Positions 1 through 15,100 of a stretch of 64,000 nt of DNA are shown in pieces (within the stretch, counting starts at the first letter, position 1; every line of letters starts with the position of its first letter). The stretch is from the NCBI RefSeq assembly GCF_001039355.2, contig NW_019773614.1, positions 593,141 to 657,140 on the forward strand, in the 5' to 3' direction. This DNA is from Lingula anatina. Its lineage: Eukaryota > Brachiopoda > Lingulata > Lingulida > Lingulidae. The notes under the pieces are model-generated. The model saw nothing but the letters and a program-made list of their open reading frames with translations. It did no database searches and was not told the origin of the DNA. Both the position numbers and the translations under genes were made by a program.

Positions 1-1777
1 TTAGGAAGGAAATATTGATATCAGGTACTTTTATTTGAGAGGTTTTTATCATGTTTTAAGGGCTGTATTGTGAAAGATAAGTAGCTTTTTAGGTTATATG
101 TAGACATAAAAATATGACTGGGACATTTTCAAACAGGGAAATTATGCATTTTAATTAATGGAAATTAAAGACGGGAATTGATTTTATTTGTGTGTCTGGC
201 CATTAATACTTAAGATTGCATAATGGAATCAGGAATGTGGATTTAGTAAGCAAGTGTCAACAGCATTTGAAATCCCTGTTAAGTCATCAACCTTATCAGG
301 TTACCACACTAGAACATTCTTTATGTCTGACCCTGGTCCCATGCAGTCCTTTTCACAACCACTACTTGATTTCTGTGACCACATGTTTAAGCCACAGGGG
401 CAGATATTTCTTGTAAATTACTCTGTGAAACCAGCCATTGATGTCCATTATCAACTTCACCTTGTTCTTTCAGTCATCAACACACTGTATATATCCAAAC
501 TGCTTGACATGATCTGACATATCAAAAAGATTGTGTGGGGTTGAACAAAATTGGTGTAAAAAATTGTACAACTTTACTTAGTAACTATTATCATAGAAGT
601 AGAGAAAGTGCACCATTAAGTATAGAGCCTCCATATTATCTTGAATTTCAGTACTTTTTTTTACAACTTTTGAAGTTAAAATTTGTTTGTACATTTAAGT
701 TATACACCAGTATGCTTATTAAAGAATAAACCTCCCATTTCATGTCTAGTAATTTGATCAAAAGAAATGTACATGTTTTTTTTCATGATCATTTGGTCTA
801 CAAAAAAAGAAAAATGGTTCTGACTAAAAAGGAATAAAGAGAGAAAAAAGTAAATAAATAAATAAATAAAATGAGAAAAAAAAATTTATATCATATGTTT
901 TGATTTTTATCTAAAGATTCATTCATAGTCCCAAAACTGTTTAATATATATACATTTGTAAACAGCATTTAGTCATCTGTGGTTTGAGGTTTGATGTATT
1001 TTTGAGCAAATGTGAAAATATTTTGTTTAAACATGTACTTCACCAGGTAATTTGAGGTAAAAAAAATTGTTAATGAAGTTAGAGGCAAGGTATGAAAGTA
1101 TTATTTTAAGTACAGTTGTAATTGAAAGAGGTGTTTTGATAAAATATTTGGACAAAGTGATAAATTCCATGAAAAAAAAAATTAGTATGCTAACTTTAAG
1201 TTGTATGTTTTGAATTTTTTTCTGTGATGCTAAGTTCAAAGTTAAATGGTGAAGTGACTCTTTTTCTGAATATAGTTTGCTGTATTCTTTGTTTTGTTTG
1301 TCTTGAAATGCTTTATCTGTACTGAAGAAGTCTATAGTCTCAGAATTACTCATTAAGTCATTCTGTTGATTTGTGTTTGCCAATATATGCCATAAACAAT
1401 GCAATAAACATTAATAGTTGCCATGTACAAATTTGGGAATAGGTACAACTAAAGGAATATTTGACATTATTTGGTCTCCTTGTGAAGATGGCATGTTTAA
1501 GACAACTTGAAATAAATCTGTATCGTTAAATTAAAAGAATACATAAATACATCATGATTTTTCCAAATCGTTTGGCTAGCACTTAAAGACATATTTCTAG
1601 AAATGTCTTAGAAAAGCTGTTTTGGGTATTTTTTATGGCAGAAGATTAGACCCCTTATACTGAACTTGGACACAATTATGGGGTGATACACTTGCTATAT
1701 AAACATTTTGGCACATTTATTTTGTATTTTTTTAGTACATTCTTGATGTTCCTTACTGATGTTCAGAACATATTATA

Positions 1778-2167
1778 GGCCATTCACATTAGAACATTAA
1801 CCGCGGTCGAGTTTATTCTGATTAAACTGCGGTCAACCAAACTGCGTCCAAACGGCGTTCACTCTGACACCGACAGCGATCAGTAGCGGTAGAATCTCAG
1901 CAAGCGTACTTCCTGTCAAGCATGCCCTCTTACTAGAATCTGTGCAACATGGCGGGAGCTCAAATGACGATACACTTGTGCGCATGCGCTTCATATGTAG
2001 ACATCCGGTCTTGACTGTGGTCAGGAGTTTACTCCAATTACACCTCCCGATCTGGATTTATTTTGACGGTGGTCAGGGCTACGTCGTCTGTTCACATTAG
2101 AAAAGTTAACCGCGATAGAACCGAGGTCAGGCCTTGACTGCGGTTAAAAGTACTAGTGTGAATGGGG
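1778..2167. mobile_element. 390-bp non-autonomous TIR element (MITE), copy 1
   Basis: The left end (GGCCATTCACATTAGAA) is the imperfect reverse complement of the right end (reading inward CCCCATTCACACTAGTA), and both continue into a TTAACCGC-GGTC motif. TA flanks both tips, consistent with a TA target duplication as in Tc1/mariner-like MITEs. The interior is GC-rich compared with its surroundings and has no coding potential. Confidence 0.75.
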
Positions 2168-3102
2168 TATTAGTCGCCATTTTCATCCAGGTCATAGTCT
2201 TAAATCAGTACAGTTAAGATATGGCTGACATCCAGACAGGATACAATTCTTTTTTCTTCTTGTTCAAATCACACAATAAGATCAAATGGAAAATAATTTT
2301 AAAAGAAATATATTGCAGGAAAAAAACAGGAACTTGTAGTCAGTTTGAGTTTTAAAGTCACAAAAGCCCTGTAAAGCAGGAAAATGGCGAGTGACCCCAA
2401 CATTTTATTGCATCCCTGTATAGTTGCCCCTGTGCTAACACTTCCTGGTTAAAAGGCTCAGATAAGGGGTTGTTGCTTAGACACACTATCATTTGTGTTT
2501 GTTCAGTATGTCGTTTGAATAAAGTAATTATCTTTTTAGGTGAGCCTGCCTATTTTGTTTAAAACCTTTAAGTTTTTAAAGACACTTAATCACTTTGCCA
2601 GTGTCTGTTAAATGTAGTTGAAAAGTAATAAAGGTGAAAGGATATAGAATTAAACCAATGACTAATTTTAAAAACCTGACATTAAAAAAGATAAGTTATA
2701 GGAATTTATTTCATTCTTTTCATAAGCATACCACTCTTAGGACACAAATGTTTGCAAATCCCATTCCACAGTTACATGCCAGTTATCTACAACTTGACAG
2801 TGCTCTAAGTGTAAACAAAGTTTACAAAAGGTTGGACTGTGAACTTATTTACAACTGTGAAAGTATGCCAAATGTGGGAGTACTTATTGTTTCTTTTATA
2901 TGATTGGGATCTTGGAAAGATATTTTTATAGATTTTTTGGAGACTTCAGTTTAATTCACAAGGTTGTTTGTGCATTCAACTTCCCTCTCTCTTTATTTTT
3001 CTCTGTCTCTCTCTCCTCAAAATAATTTGTATCTTTCATGGTGTGAATTTTATTGAAACTATGAAAAATTGACTTTTCAACATGTTTTTATTTTTTTTAC
3101 AG

Positions 3103-3115
3103 GTTACCTGCCAAA
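3103..3115 (+). other. Candidate 13-nt microexon, copy 1
   Basis: A strong acceptor (a long T tract then ACAG) and a strong donor (GTAAGT) enclose 13 bases. If read in phase 0 it encodes Val-Thr-Cys-Gln plus one base, and the following exon at 3752 then continues in frame as Thr. The only difference from the second copy (10461) is in a third codon position and is silent. Transcript evidence would be needed. Confidence 0.35.
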
Positions 3116-6100
3116 GTAAGTACTTTGAAATAATAAAGATATTTCAAAAGTGAATTTGATATGTGCATTTCAAGAATTGCTTGTAATTATTCACAATCTT
3201 TGTGTGCATAGTCACTGTAGATGATTTGCATTATAGATTAGAAGATAGAAATTATGTGCACACTTGGTTCATTCTGGCTTGTGAAATTTTAGGAAGGTAC
3301 TCAAAATGATTTTTTTGGTTAATGGAAATCATTTTTCAAATAATTAAATTGGTAAGTTACAAGTAATCTTTATTTTGATTCTTAACTTTGATTTTACTTT
3401 TAAGTATTTTTACAGGATTTACCCACCAGAATTTTTTTTTTTTCTCGGGAAAAAAAAACATTTTTTTTTTCTACTCACGAATCATTGCTCTATCTGCCTC
3501 GGCATTTAAATTCAAATTTTTTTCCAATGAAGGGGTTTCCTAGTTCTTTTAGGTCTGAATTATGAATGACGAGTAGCTTTGTAGGGTATATAGCAATTTA
3601 AAATCTGACCTTGGGAATATTTAAAACTTGCACAGTATGCCTTCAAATGTGCAGCTATTCACTTGTTCACGAAGCAGGGAAAAATGCTAGAATGAACCAA
3701 CCTGGTTGAAGCTTTTTTCTTTGAATCACTGCATGGATTATTTTCTATCAGCCACTTATGACAGTATTGAGAGCACAACAGCCAGCACTCTCACTACCAC
3801 TTCTCAAGTAACAACTGAATCAACATCAGTAACTACTATTGCTGTGACAACCACAGAGGCAGGTATGTAGCACTTTTTTGAACAGGTTCTCCCCTTCCTT
3901 GAAGTCCCAAGAGGGAGGGTATGTTATTTCTTCTTAGATTTGTGGCTGCTTAGAAAAGTCATTGAGCACCTTAGTTATTGTTTTAAAATGCATGTATTTT
4001 CAAGCAGATTGTTAAAATCTATCTTTGTCATGTGATTTGTGAATTAGATAATAATTTGATATTTGAACAACAACTTCAGGTGTGCATATTAATTTTATTA
4101 TGCTTGCATCTGCTAATGGTTTTGATTTTGTCAGATGTGAAATTATGTCATTGTGTGAAAAAAAAGCTTTAAGCTGAGAGTAATTTCTCAAGAATACTAA
4201 AACTCGGTTAGAGCTTATGAGTAAGTTTCAGTTTGGTAAAGGTAGAATTCTGGGCGTTGGGTGTTTCTGAAATCTGTTATCTGTGAAATGTGACTGGATA
4301 AAGTGATAACCTTTAAAACCACAGTGCAACCCACATAATTTGGCAAATCTCCAACTGACCATAAGTATCTCTCCATGTGTTTATTCTTCATGAAAATATG
4401 TTTGTCTTACACCCTTACAATATTCCACTGGCACTAACTGACCCTTTTGATATTCGGAACATGGCCTGTTACTCTGAGTGTTGGATGTTTCTGGAATCGA
4501 AATAGTCCAACAGTTTTCTACTGGATGGTGCTTGTTACCAAAACATAGTGAAATATACACCATGCATTTGTTACTTTCTAAATTGACACTCTTGTCATGG
4601 TTTGTTGTATTAAATAATAAATTTGAAGTTTTAAATATTCACAAGACCTACAGCATGGAGTTTTAAGTATTAAGTAAGTGCATTTTGTTAAAAAGTAAAG
4701 CAGTTTATAAAAGAATGAAGGTGACAGTAAGCCTACGCTTAAAATATCTCAGAACTCATGTTTATCTCTGTCTCGCTGAGCAATATTATTCCCAGACACA
4801 ATTTCAATTAATGATTACCAACTGATAGGTATCTTATCTTGGATATATCAGATAAGACTGAACAGGTGCACTTATATTTATGTAATGTTATATTGGTATT
4901 ATTTGCTAATGCAAAGAGAAAGCTCATAAACAGCCACCAAATTAGATAAAAATATTTGTCTCTTTCTTTAATTGCCTTATCAATTCGCGAACCTATCTTT
5001 CTTTATATTTTTGTTTTTGTCATTTGTCAGCCTAATTGGGGTCCTAAATGAATTCCGAAATAGACAGTAGAGACTAGCATGAATATGTTGTATTATCATT
5101 CCCACTTATTTTTTTAGTTGTATATATCATTTTTCACTTTTTCATTGACTTGATTCCTTAAGAATTGTAGCTTATAAATTGTAGATGAAAAATGTTTATA
5201 TTCAGCATAGAGAGAACTTGGAAACGCCTATTAATGAATTCATAGATATTTTTAGAGATACACATGATCAATTATGGTATTATATCATGAAAAAATGTTC
5301 ATCTTGTTCATTTGATTTAGTGGAAACATTTCTTCAAGAAAAAGCTATTGTTTAATGGCATGTATATTTGATAGGTACTCCAACTGGTAAGTTTTAGTCA
5401 TTAACTTGACATACGTAGCTGTGTTATGTTCAACTGTACTAAAATTGTGGGCATGTTGTCATTAAAGCTGTAATTTGTGTATAGTTAGTCATACAGAAGT
5501 GACTCTTATATGTAGAATTTTAAGTTGAACATGCTGAGAATGTAACTTGTATTTCTGACATTTCAAAATAATAGCCTAGTAGTTGAATGGTGTATTTTAT
5601 GCCAAGCAGTAATGATTTATTGTGTAGTTCAGTAATTGAAAATTGTTCAAGTATTGATGCATGTTTTTCTTTATTTACACATTACGTAAACTTATGCCTT
5701 TAAAGCAACCCTCTTTGCCTGGCACATACCCCATATGCTTATTTTAACTTTCAAATTGCAAATGTGAGGCAATGCCAGAATTACCAGGAAGTTTACACAT
5801 TATTTTTGATGTGATTAAACAAGTTCTCTGCTTGCTTTTGACAAAAGATAAATGCATGTGACCTTATCTGTTTAAGTAATATTACTGAAATTTTAACTTG
5901 ATGAATCTAACTGCAGCATTTTGAATAAAAGCATCTTACTAATAAATTATTGGCCAGGATCAGCTGGTTGTATATTGGCAGTATACTGAAGTTGAATGAT
6001 ATTAGTTAAATGATAAAAGTTTATGTATTGCAAATTATGGACAGCAAAAAGGAATTTAAAAGTGATTTTAGTAAGGAATCTAATAATGAAGTCAAGTCAA

Positions 6101-9100
6101 ATATGATGTAGTTGTATAGAATTGATTAAACTGCATTTTTTGGTTTACGGTTAAAGATCAACACAAGTCAACACGTGTCATTGGAATGGTACAAGGAAGA
6201 AACAACAATTAAGTGTAAAAACCGTGTTCACTTTTTTAAGGGAGAAATTTCAATGACTTTTCTTTAGACTTGAGATAGTCATTTGAATTGGTAGGTATAT
6301 AAATAATACCTATATGGCTTATACCTGTATGGTATACCCATGCTGTTGCAATTTATTTTGCTAACAATTCCTTCAAACCCCCAATTTTGTGCATCCTAAA
6401 GCTATGGTTCCATCAGAGCATCTTGTTTCCCAGATCTGCTGTATTGCCAAAGATGTATGCTTGGATCCTTTCTTACCAGACTTTGAGAGCCTTTCTAACC
6501 AGACCTTGAGAGCAAGCATCCTTCCTCTTACCAGGATTCTTAATCAATACTCGTTTTGATGTTTTTCTGACAAGCAAAAGGGTTTTTGATACTGTAGGAG
6601 CAGGAACACCAGTGATATCTCCTGAAGAAAAAGCTGTTGGATCAACTCTAGAAACAGACCCAGTGCTACCAACTACTTCCCTGTCTCAGAGTGCGGGCCT
6701 GGAGGGCACCAAAACGCAGGAACTTGTATCGAGCACAGTTAGCGGCTGGTCGGGTGATACTAATGTGCCCTTTTCAGGTCATAGTGATATTACGGATACT
6801 CCTACAAGCAAGGGATCTTCAAACAAGCCAGATCCAGCAGAGAGCACAACAGAAGCTTCAACTATAAAGGAAACAGGCACTTCTGTTGCTTCTGTCTTAT
6901 CTGATACATCAACAAAATCCCAAGTGCCATCATTTTCCACTAGTGCAAATGAGAAGTCTACCTCTTCTGCTGAGGAATCCTCTTCACCTTACACTGAACA
7001 CAGTTGGTCTGATAGGACAGGCAATGCTCATGGTGGAAATACAGAGCCAGTTTCTAGTTTTACAAGCATGCAGGAATTTGAGAGGACAACTAGTTCATTA
7101 ACAGTCAGTGCAACTGAATTATGTGAGGAAGAGACAACCCCAGCCATTCAAAACATTTCAGCCAGTACCTCAGTGAGAAGTGTCTCAAATGGGGCAACGT
7201 CCCCAATGCAGCAGACAGTGACACCTGGCAAGATTTCAAAAGAAACTGATTCCACCAATATCACCATTGCATCCACAAAAAAGGAAACAATAGTGCAAAT
7301 TACAACAGACCCAACTACTACTACATTCCAACCTGAAAATCAAAACAGTACCATGTTCAGTGCAACTATGAGCAGTAGTATTACTGAATCTGGCCAGAAC
7401 TCAAATGATCCTACTACATCAGCTATTACAGTGATGGCATCTGCAGTATTGGTGTCTAACCAGACACATGCTTTACCAACAACCCTAAAACGGGAATTGA
7501 TAAATGAGACCGGTTTCAGTGGATTCAGTGCACAGGCAACTGAGTTTGAAACTGTTACATCAGGTTATAACACTAGCACAGATAAAAGTACAGCTGTCCC
7601 AGTGCATGCAACAACATTACAACTAAGTAGTTCAACAGGTTGGCCTGATGTTCCTTCATCCAGATCACCTGAAAATGGAACTGAAACCACAGCACTGTAT
7701 ACAACACTGCAAGATAGTACACATGATGGCAACTTCACACCAACAGTGGAAACATCCAACAGAATATCTGTTCCCCTTACAACTACTGTTTCATTCAATC
7801 AGTCCACTCAAAGTTTCAATGTTTCTACTAGCACCCCAAATGATATAGGAAATGCAAATACAACCGTAACAAGTACCAGTAAAGTTTCAAATAGTAATAT
7901 TACCACAGTAGTATCAATTACAGATATTCAGGGAAATTTGACAACTTATTCAATTGAAACTACAGTTGGTAAGGAAAATGTGAATTTTGCTTTTAAATAG
8001 TTCATGTCAATGATGAAGTTTTTCTTATCTTTTGTGATGATTTGTGGTAGTTGTATTATTTTTAGATGTCTGCTTTTAGCAAAGTTTTACATTTTTCATT
8101 AGATATAAATTTATGGCTGCTCTCTATGTAGCATTTTCATTTCTTTTCCTGATAAGATTTTTGAATTATTATGAATTATTACAGTTTTATAATTGAGTAT
8201 ATTTTGATTAGTTTGCAAATTACTTTTTGATTTTTATGTACAGACACANGAAAAAAAATTTATATCATATGTTTTGATTTTTATCTAAAGATTCATTCAT
8301 AGTCCCAAAACTGTTTAATATATATACATTTGTAAACAGCATTTAGTCATCTGTGGTTTGAGGTTTGATGTATTTTTGAGCAAATGTGAAAATATTTTGT
8401 TTAAACATGTACTTCACCAGGTAATTTGAGGTAAAAAAATTGTTAATGAAGTTAGAGGCAAGGTATGAAAGTATTATTTTAAGTACAGTTGTAATTGAAA
8501 GAGGTGTTTTGATAAAATATTTGGACAAAGTGATAAATTCCATGAAAAAAAAATTAGTATGCTAACTTTAAGTTGTATGTTTTGAATTTTTTTCTGTGAT
8601 GCTAAGTTCAAAGTTAAATGGTGAAGTGACTCTTTTTCTGAATATAGTTTGCTGTATTCTTTGTTTTGTTTGTCTTGAAATGCTTTATCTGTACTGAAGA
8701 AGTCTATAGTCTCAGAATTACTCATTAAGTCATTCTGTTGATGGGTGTTTGCCAATATATGTCATAAACAGTGCAATAAACATTAATAGTTGCCGTGTTC
8801 AAATTTGGGAATAGGTACAACTAAAGGAATATTAGACATTGTTTGGTCTCCTTGTGAAGATGGCATGTTTAGACAACTTGAAACAAATCTATATTGTGAA
8901 ATTAAAAGAATACATAAATACATCATGATTTTTCCAAATCGTTTGGCTAGCACTTAAAGACATATTTCTAGAAATGTCTTAGAAAAGCTGTTTTGGGTAT
9001 TTTTGATGGCAGAAGATTAGACCACTTATACTGAACTTGGACACAATTATGGGGTGATACACTTGCTATATAAACATTTTGGCACATTTATTTTGTATTT

Positions 9101-12100
9101 TTTCAGTACATTCTTGATGTTCCTTACTGATGTTCAGAACACATTATAGGCCATTCACATAAGAACATTAACCGCGGTCGAGTTTATTCTGATTAAACTG
9201 CGGTCAACCAAACTGCGTCCAAACGGCGTTCACACTGACACCGACAGCGATCAGTAGCGGTAGAATCTCAGCATGCGTACTTCCTGTCAAGCATGCGCTC
9301 TTACTAGAATCTGTGCAACATGGCGGGAGCTCAAATGACGATACACTTGTGCGCATGCGCTTCATATGTAGACATCCGGTCTTGACTGTGGTCAGGAGTT
9401 TACTCCGATTATACCCACCTCCCGATCTGGGTTTATTTTGACCGTGGTCAGGGCTACGTCGTCCTTTCACATTAGAAAAGTTAACCGCGATAAAACCGAG
9501 GTCAGGCCTTGACTGCGGTTAAAAGTACTAGTGTGAATGGGGTATTAGTCGCCATTTTCATCCAGGTCATAGTGTCTTAAATCAGTACAGTTAAGATATG
9601 GCTGACATCCAGACAGGATACAATTCCTTTTTCTTCTTGTTCAAATCACACAATAAGATCAAATGGAAAATAATTTTAAAAGAAATATATTGCAGGAAAA
9701 AAACAGGAACTTGTAGTCAGTTTGAGTTTTAAAGTCACAAAAGCCCTGTAAATCAGGAAAATGGTGAGTGACCCCAACATTTTATTGCATCCCTGTATAG
9801 TTGCCCCTGTGCTAACACTTCCTGGTTAAAAGGCTCAGATAAGGGGTTGTTGCTTAGACACGCTATCATTTGTGTTTGTTCAGTATGTCGTTTGAATAAA
9901 AGTAATTATCTTTTTAGGTGAGCCTGCCTATTTTGTTTAAAACCTCCAAGTTTTTAAAGACACTTTATCACTTTGCCAGTGTCTGTTAAATGTAGTTGTA
10001 AAGTAATAAAGGTGAAAGGATATAGAATCAAACCAATGACTAATTTTAAAAACCTGACATTAAAAAAGATAAGTTATAGGAATTTATTTCATTCTTTTCA
10101 TAAGCATACCACTCTTAGGACACAAATGCTTGCAAATCCCATTCCAGTTACATGCCAGTTATCTACAACTTGACAGTGCTAAACAAAGTTTAAAAAAGGT
10201 TGGACTGTGAACTTATTTACAACTGTGAAAGTATGCCAAATGTGGGAGTACTTATTGTTTCTTTTATATGATTGGGATCTTGGAAAGATATTTTTATAGA
10301 TTTTTTGGAGACTTCAGTTAAATTCACATGGTTGTTTGTGCATTCATCTTCCCTCTCGCTTTCTTTTTCTCTCCTCAATATAATTTGTATCTTTCATACT
10401 ATGAATTTTATTGAAACTATTAAAAATTGACTTTTCAACGTTTTTATTTTTTTTTTACAGGTAACCTGCCAAAGTAAGTACTTTGAAATAATAAAGATAT
10501 TTCAAAAGTGAATTTGATATGTGCATTTCAAGAATTGCTTGTAATTATTCATTGTCTTTGTGTGCATAGTCACTGTAGATGATTTGCATTATAGATTAGA
10601 AGATAGAAATTATGTGCACACTTGGTTCATTCTGGCTTGTGAAATTTTAGGAAGGTGCTCATAATGATTTTTTTGGTTATGGAAATCATTTTTCAAATAA
10701 TTAAATTGGTAAGTTACAAGTAATCTTTATTTTGATTCTAAGCTTTGATTTTACTTTAAAGTATTTTTACAGGATTTACCCACCAGAATTTTTTTTTTTC
10801 TCAGGAAAAAAAACATTTTTTTTCTACTCACGAATCATTGCTCTGTCTGCCCTGGCATTTAAATTAATTTTTTTTCCAATGAAGGGGTTTCCTAGTTTTT
10901 TTAGGTCTGAATTATGAATGACGAGTAGCTTTGTAGGGTATATAGCAATTTAAAATCTGACCTTGAGAATTTTTTTAACTTGCACAGTATGCCTGCAAAT
11001 GTGCAGCTATTCACTTGTTCACGAAGCAGGGAAAATGCTAGAATGAACCAACCTGGTTGAAGCTTTTTTCTTTGAATCACTGCATGGATTATTTTCTATC
11101 AGCCACTAATGACAGTATTGACAGCACAACAGCCAGCACTCTCACTACCACTTCTCAAGTAACAACTGAATCAACATCAGTAACTACTATTGCTGTGACA
11201 ACTACAGAGGCAGGTATGTATAGCACTTTTTTGAACAAGTTTTCCCCTTCCTTGAAGTCCCAAGAGGGAGGGTATGTTATTTCTTCTTGGATTTGTGGCT
11301 GCTTAGAAAAGTATTTGAGCACCTTAGTAATTGTTTTAAAATGTGTGTATTTTTAGGCAGATTGTTAAAATCTGTCTTTATTGTTTGCTTTATAAATCAG
11401 GTGCTATGATAAATGGATATTTGAACAACAACCTCAGGTATTCAGATAAACTATATTTTGCTTGCATTTGTTTAAGTTTTAAGTTCAGATATGAAATTAT
11501 AACACTCTGTGAAAAAAACTTTAAACTAAGAGTAATTTCTCAAATGTACTAAATATACTGAATCTCAGTTAGAGCTTGTGAATAAATTTCAGTTTGGTAA
11601 AGGTAGAATTCTGGGCGTTGGGTGTTTCTGAAATCTGTTATCTGTGAAATGTGACTGGATAAAGTGATAACCTTTTAAACCACAGTGCAACCCACATAAT
11701 TTGGCAAATCTCCAACTGACCATAAGTATCTCTCCATGTGTTTATTCTTCATGGAAATATGTTTGTCTTACACCCTTACAATATTCCACTGGCACTAACT
11801 GACCCTTTTGATATTCGGAACATGGCCTGTTACTCTGAGTGTTGGATGTTTCTGGAATCAAGATAGTCGAACAGTTTTCTACTGGATGGTGCTTGTTACC
11901 AAAACATAGTGAAATATACACCATGCATTTGTTACTTTCTAAATTGACACTCTTGTCATGGTTTTCTGTATTAAATCATAAATTTGAAGTTTTAAATATT
12001 CACAAGACACACAGCATGGTGTTTTAGATATTAGGGAAGGTCATTTTGTTAAAAAGTAAAGCAGTTTATAAAATGAATGAAGGTGACAGTAGGCCTTTGC

Positions 12101-15100
12101 CCAAAATATCTCAGAACTCATGTTTATCTCTGTCTCGCCGAGCAATATTATTCCCAGACACAATTTCAATTAATGATTACCAACTGATAGGTATCTTATC
12201 TTTGATATATCAGATAAGACTGAACAGGTGCACTTATATTTAATGTAATGTTATATTGGTGTTATTTGCTAATACAAAGAGAAAGCTCATATACAGCCAA
12301 TTAGGTGAAAATATTGTTTCATCTCTTTCTTTAATTGCCTTATTCAATTCACCTATCTTTCTTTATATTTTTGTTTTTGTTGTTTGTCAGCCTAATTGGG
12401 TTCCTAAATGAATTCTGAAATAGAAAGTACAGACTAGCATAAATATGTTGTATTATCATTCCCACTTGTTTTTTTAGTTGTATTTATCACTTTTCACTTT
12501 TTCATTGACTTGATTCCTTAAGAATTGTTAAGCTTATAAATTGTAGATGTAAAAAAATGTTTATATTCAGCATAAAGAGAACTTGGAAACGCCTATTAAT
12601 GAATTCATAGATATTTTTAGAGATACACATGATCAATTATGGTATTATATCTTGAAAAAATATTCATCTTGTTCATTTGATTTTGTGGAAACATTTTCTT
12701 CAAGAAAAAGCTATTGTTTAATGGCATGTATATTTGATAGGTACTCCAACTGGTAAGTTTTAGTCATTAACTTGACATACGTAGCTGTGTTATGTTCAAC
12801 TGTACCAAACTTGTGGGCATGTTGTCATTAAAGCTGTAATTTGTGTATAGTTAGTCATACAAAAGTGACTCTTATATTTAGAATTTTAAGTTGAACATGC
12901 TGAGAATGTAACTTGTATTTCTGACATTTAAAAATAATGGCCTAGTAGTTGAATGGTGTATTTTATACCAAGCAGTAATGATTTATTGTGTAGTTCAGTA
13001 ATTGAAAATAGTTCAAGTATTGATGCATGTTTTTTCTTTATTTACACATTTTGTAAACTTTTGCCTTTAAAGCAACCCTCTTTGCCTGGCACATACCCCA
13101 CATGCTTATCTTAACTTTCAGACTGTATATACTTGTGCAGTGCCAGAATTACCAGGAAGTTAACACATAATTTTTTATGTGATTAAACAAGTTCTCTGCT
13201 TGCTTTTGACAAAAGATAAATGCATGTGACCTTATCTGTTTAAGTAATATTACTGAAATTTTAACTTGATGAATCCAACTGCAGCATTTTGAATAAATGC
13301 ACCTTACTAATAAATTATTGGCCAGGATCCGCTAGTTGTATATTGGCAGTATACTGAAGTTGAATGTTATTAGTTAAATGATAAAAGTTTATGTATTGCA
13401 AATTATGGAAAGCAAAAAGGAAATTTAGAATGATTTCAGTAAGGAATCTAATAATGAAGCCAGGCCAAATATGATGTAGTTGTATAGAATTGATTAAACT
13501 GCATTTTTTAGTGTACATTTAAAAATCAACACAAATTAACAGGTGTCATTGGAATGGTACAAGGAAGAAACAACAATCAAGTGTAAAAACTGTGTTCACT
13601 TTGTTTAAGGGAGAAATTTCACTGACTTTTCTTTAGACTTGAGATAGTCATTTGAATTGGTAGGTATATACATAATACCTATATGGCTTATACCTGTATG
13701 GTATACCCAAGCTGTTGCAATTTATTTTGCTAACAATTCCTTCAAACCCCTATTTTTGTGCATCCTAAAGCTATGGTTCCATCAGAGCATCTTGTTTCCC
13801 AGACTTGCTGTCTTGCCAAAGATGTATGCTTGGATCCTTTCTAACTAGACCTTGAGAGCCTTTCTAACCAGACCTTTAGAGCAAGCAACCTTCCTCTTAC
13901 CAGGATTCTGTATCATTCCTTGTTTTGATTTTTTTCAATAGTCAGTCACCTTATTACAAGCAAAAGGGTTCTTGATACTGTAGGAGCAGGCATACCAGTG
14001 ACACCTACAAAAGGAAAAGCTGTTGTATCAACTCTAGAAATAGACCCAGTGCTACCAACTACTTCCCAGTCTCGGAGTGCGGGCCTGGAGGGCACCAAAA
14101 CGCAGGAGCTTGTATCGAGCACAGTTAGTGGCTGGTTGGGTGATACTGATGTGCCCTTTTCAGGTCATAGTGATATTACTGCTACTCCTACAAGTGTGGG
14201 ATCTTCAAACAAGCCAGATCCAACAGTGAGCACAGCAGAAGCTTTAGCTATAAAGGAAACAAGTACTTATGCTCCTTCTTTCTTATCTGATGCATCAACA
14301 AAAATCCAAGTGCCATCATTTTCCACTAGTGCAAATGAGAAGTCTACCTCTTCTGCTGAGGAATCCTCTTCACCTTACACTGGTCACAGCTGGTCTGTTA
14401 GGACAGGCAATTTTCAGGGTGAAAATACAGAACCAGTTTCTAGTTTTACAGGCATGCAGGAATCTGAGAGTACAACTAGTTCATTAACAGTCAGTGCAAC
14501 TGAATTATTTGAGGAAGAGACAACCCCAGCCATGCAAAACATTTCATCCAGTACCTCAGGGAGAAGTGACTCAAGTGAGGCAATGTCCCCAATACAGCAG
14601 ACAGTGACATCTGGCAAGATTTCAACAGGAACCGATTCCACCATTGCATCAGCAAAAGAGGAAACAATAGTGCAAATTATAACAGACCCAACTACTACAT
14701 TCCAACCTGAAAATCAAAACGGTACCATGTTCAGTGCAACTATGAGCAGTAGCATTACAGAATCTGGTCAGAACTCAAATGATCCTACTGCATCAGCTAT
14801 TACAGTGACGGAAGCTGCAGTGTCAGTGTCTAACCAGACACATGCTTTACCAACAACCACAAAAAAGGAATTGTCAGATAAGACCAGTTACAGTGGATTC
14901 AGTACACAGACAACTGAGTTTGAAATTGTCACATCAAGTTATAACAGTAGCATTGATATAAGTACAGCAGTCCCAGTGCATACAACAACATTACAGCTAA
15001 GTAGTTCAGGTTGGCCTGGTGGTCTTTCATCAGGGTCACCTGCAAATGGAACTGAAACCACAGCGCTGTATACAACACTGCAAGATGGTACACATGATGG

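Larger units (their letters stand above)
875..8248. repeat. 7.4-kb duplicated segment, copy 1
   Basis: This segment matches 8250 to about 15600 in order and orientation, including a 390-bp inverted-repeat element, a 111-nt Ser/Thr exon, two microexon candidates and the 1.36-kb mucin exon. The first 2 kb are nearly identical; around 4000-4200 similarity falls markedly. It ends exactly at the single N at 8249. Either an unmerged allele or a real tandem duplication. Confidence 0.9.

Noticed and set aside
1027-1404. 125-codon minus-strand open frame, with relatives at 8343-8543 and 8474-8755
   Set aside because: In the second copy it is broken into two frames by a homopolymer change, composition is AT-driven, and no motif is seen. 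Probably non-coding intron.
9204-9470. 88-codon minus-strand frame
   Set aside because: Lies inside the inverted-repeat element at 9149-9542 and is not open in the first copy.
10732-10917. 61-codon frame that could look like a membrane segment
   Set aside because: Its hydrophobicity comes from T-rich low-complexity intron, and splice sites with suitable phase are lacking.
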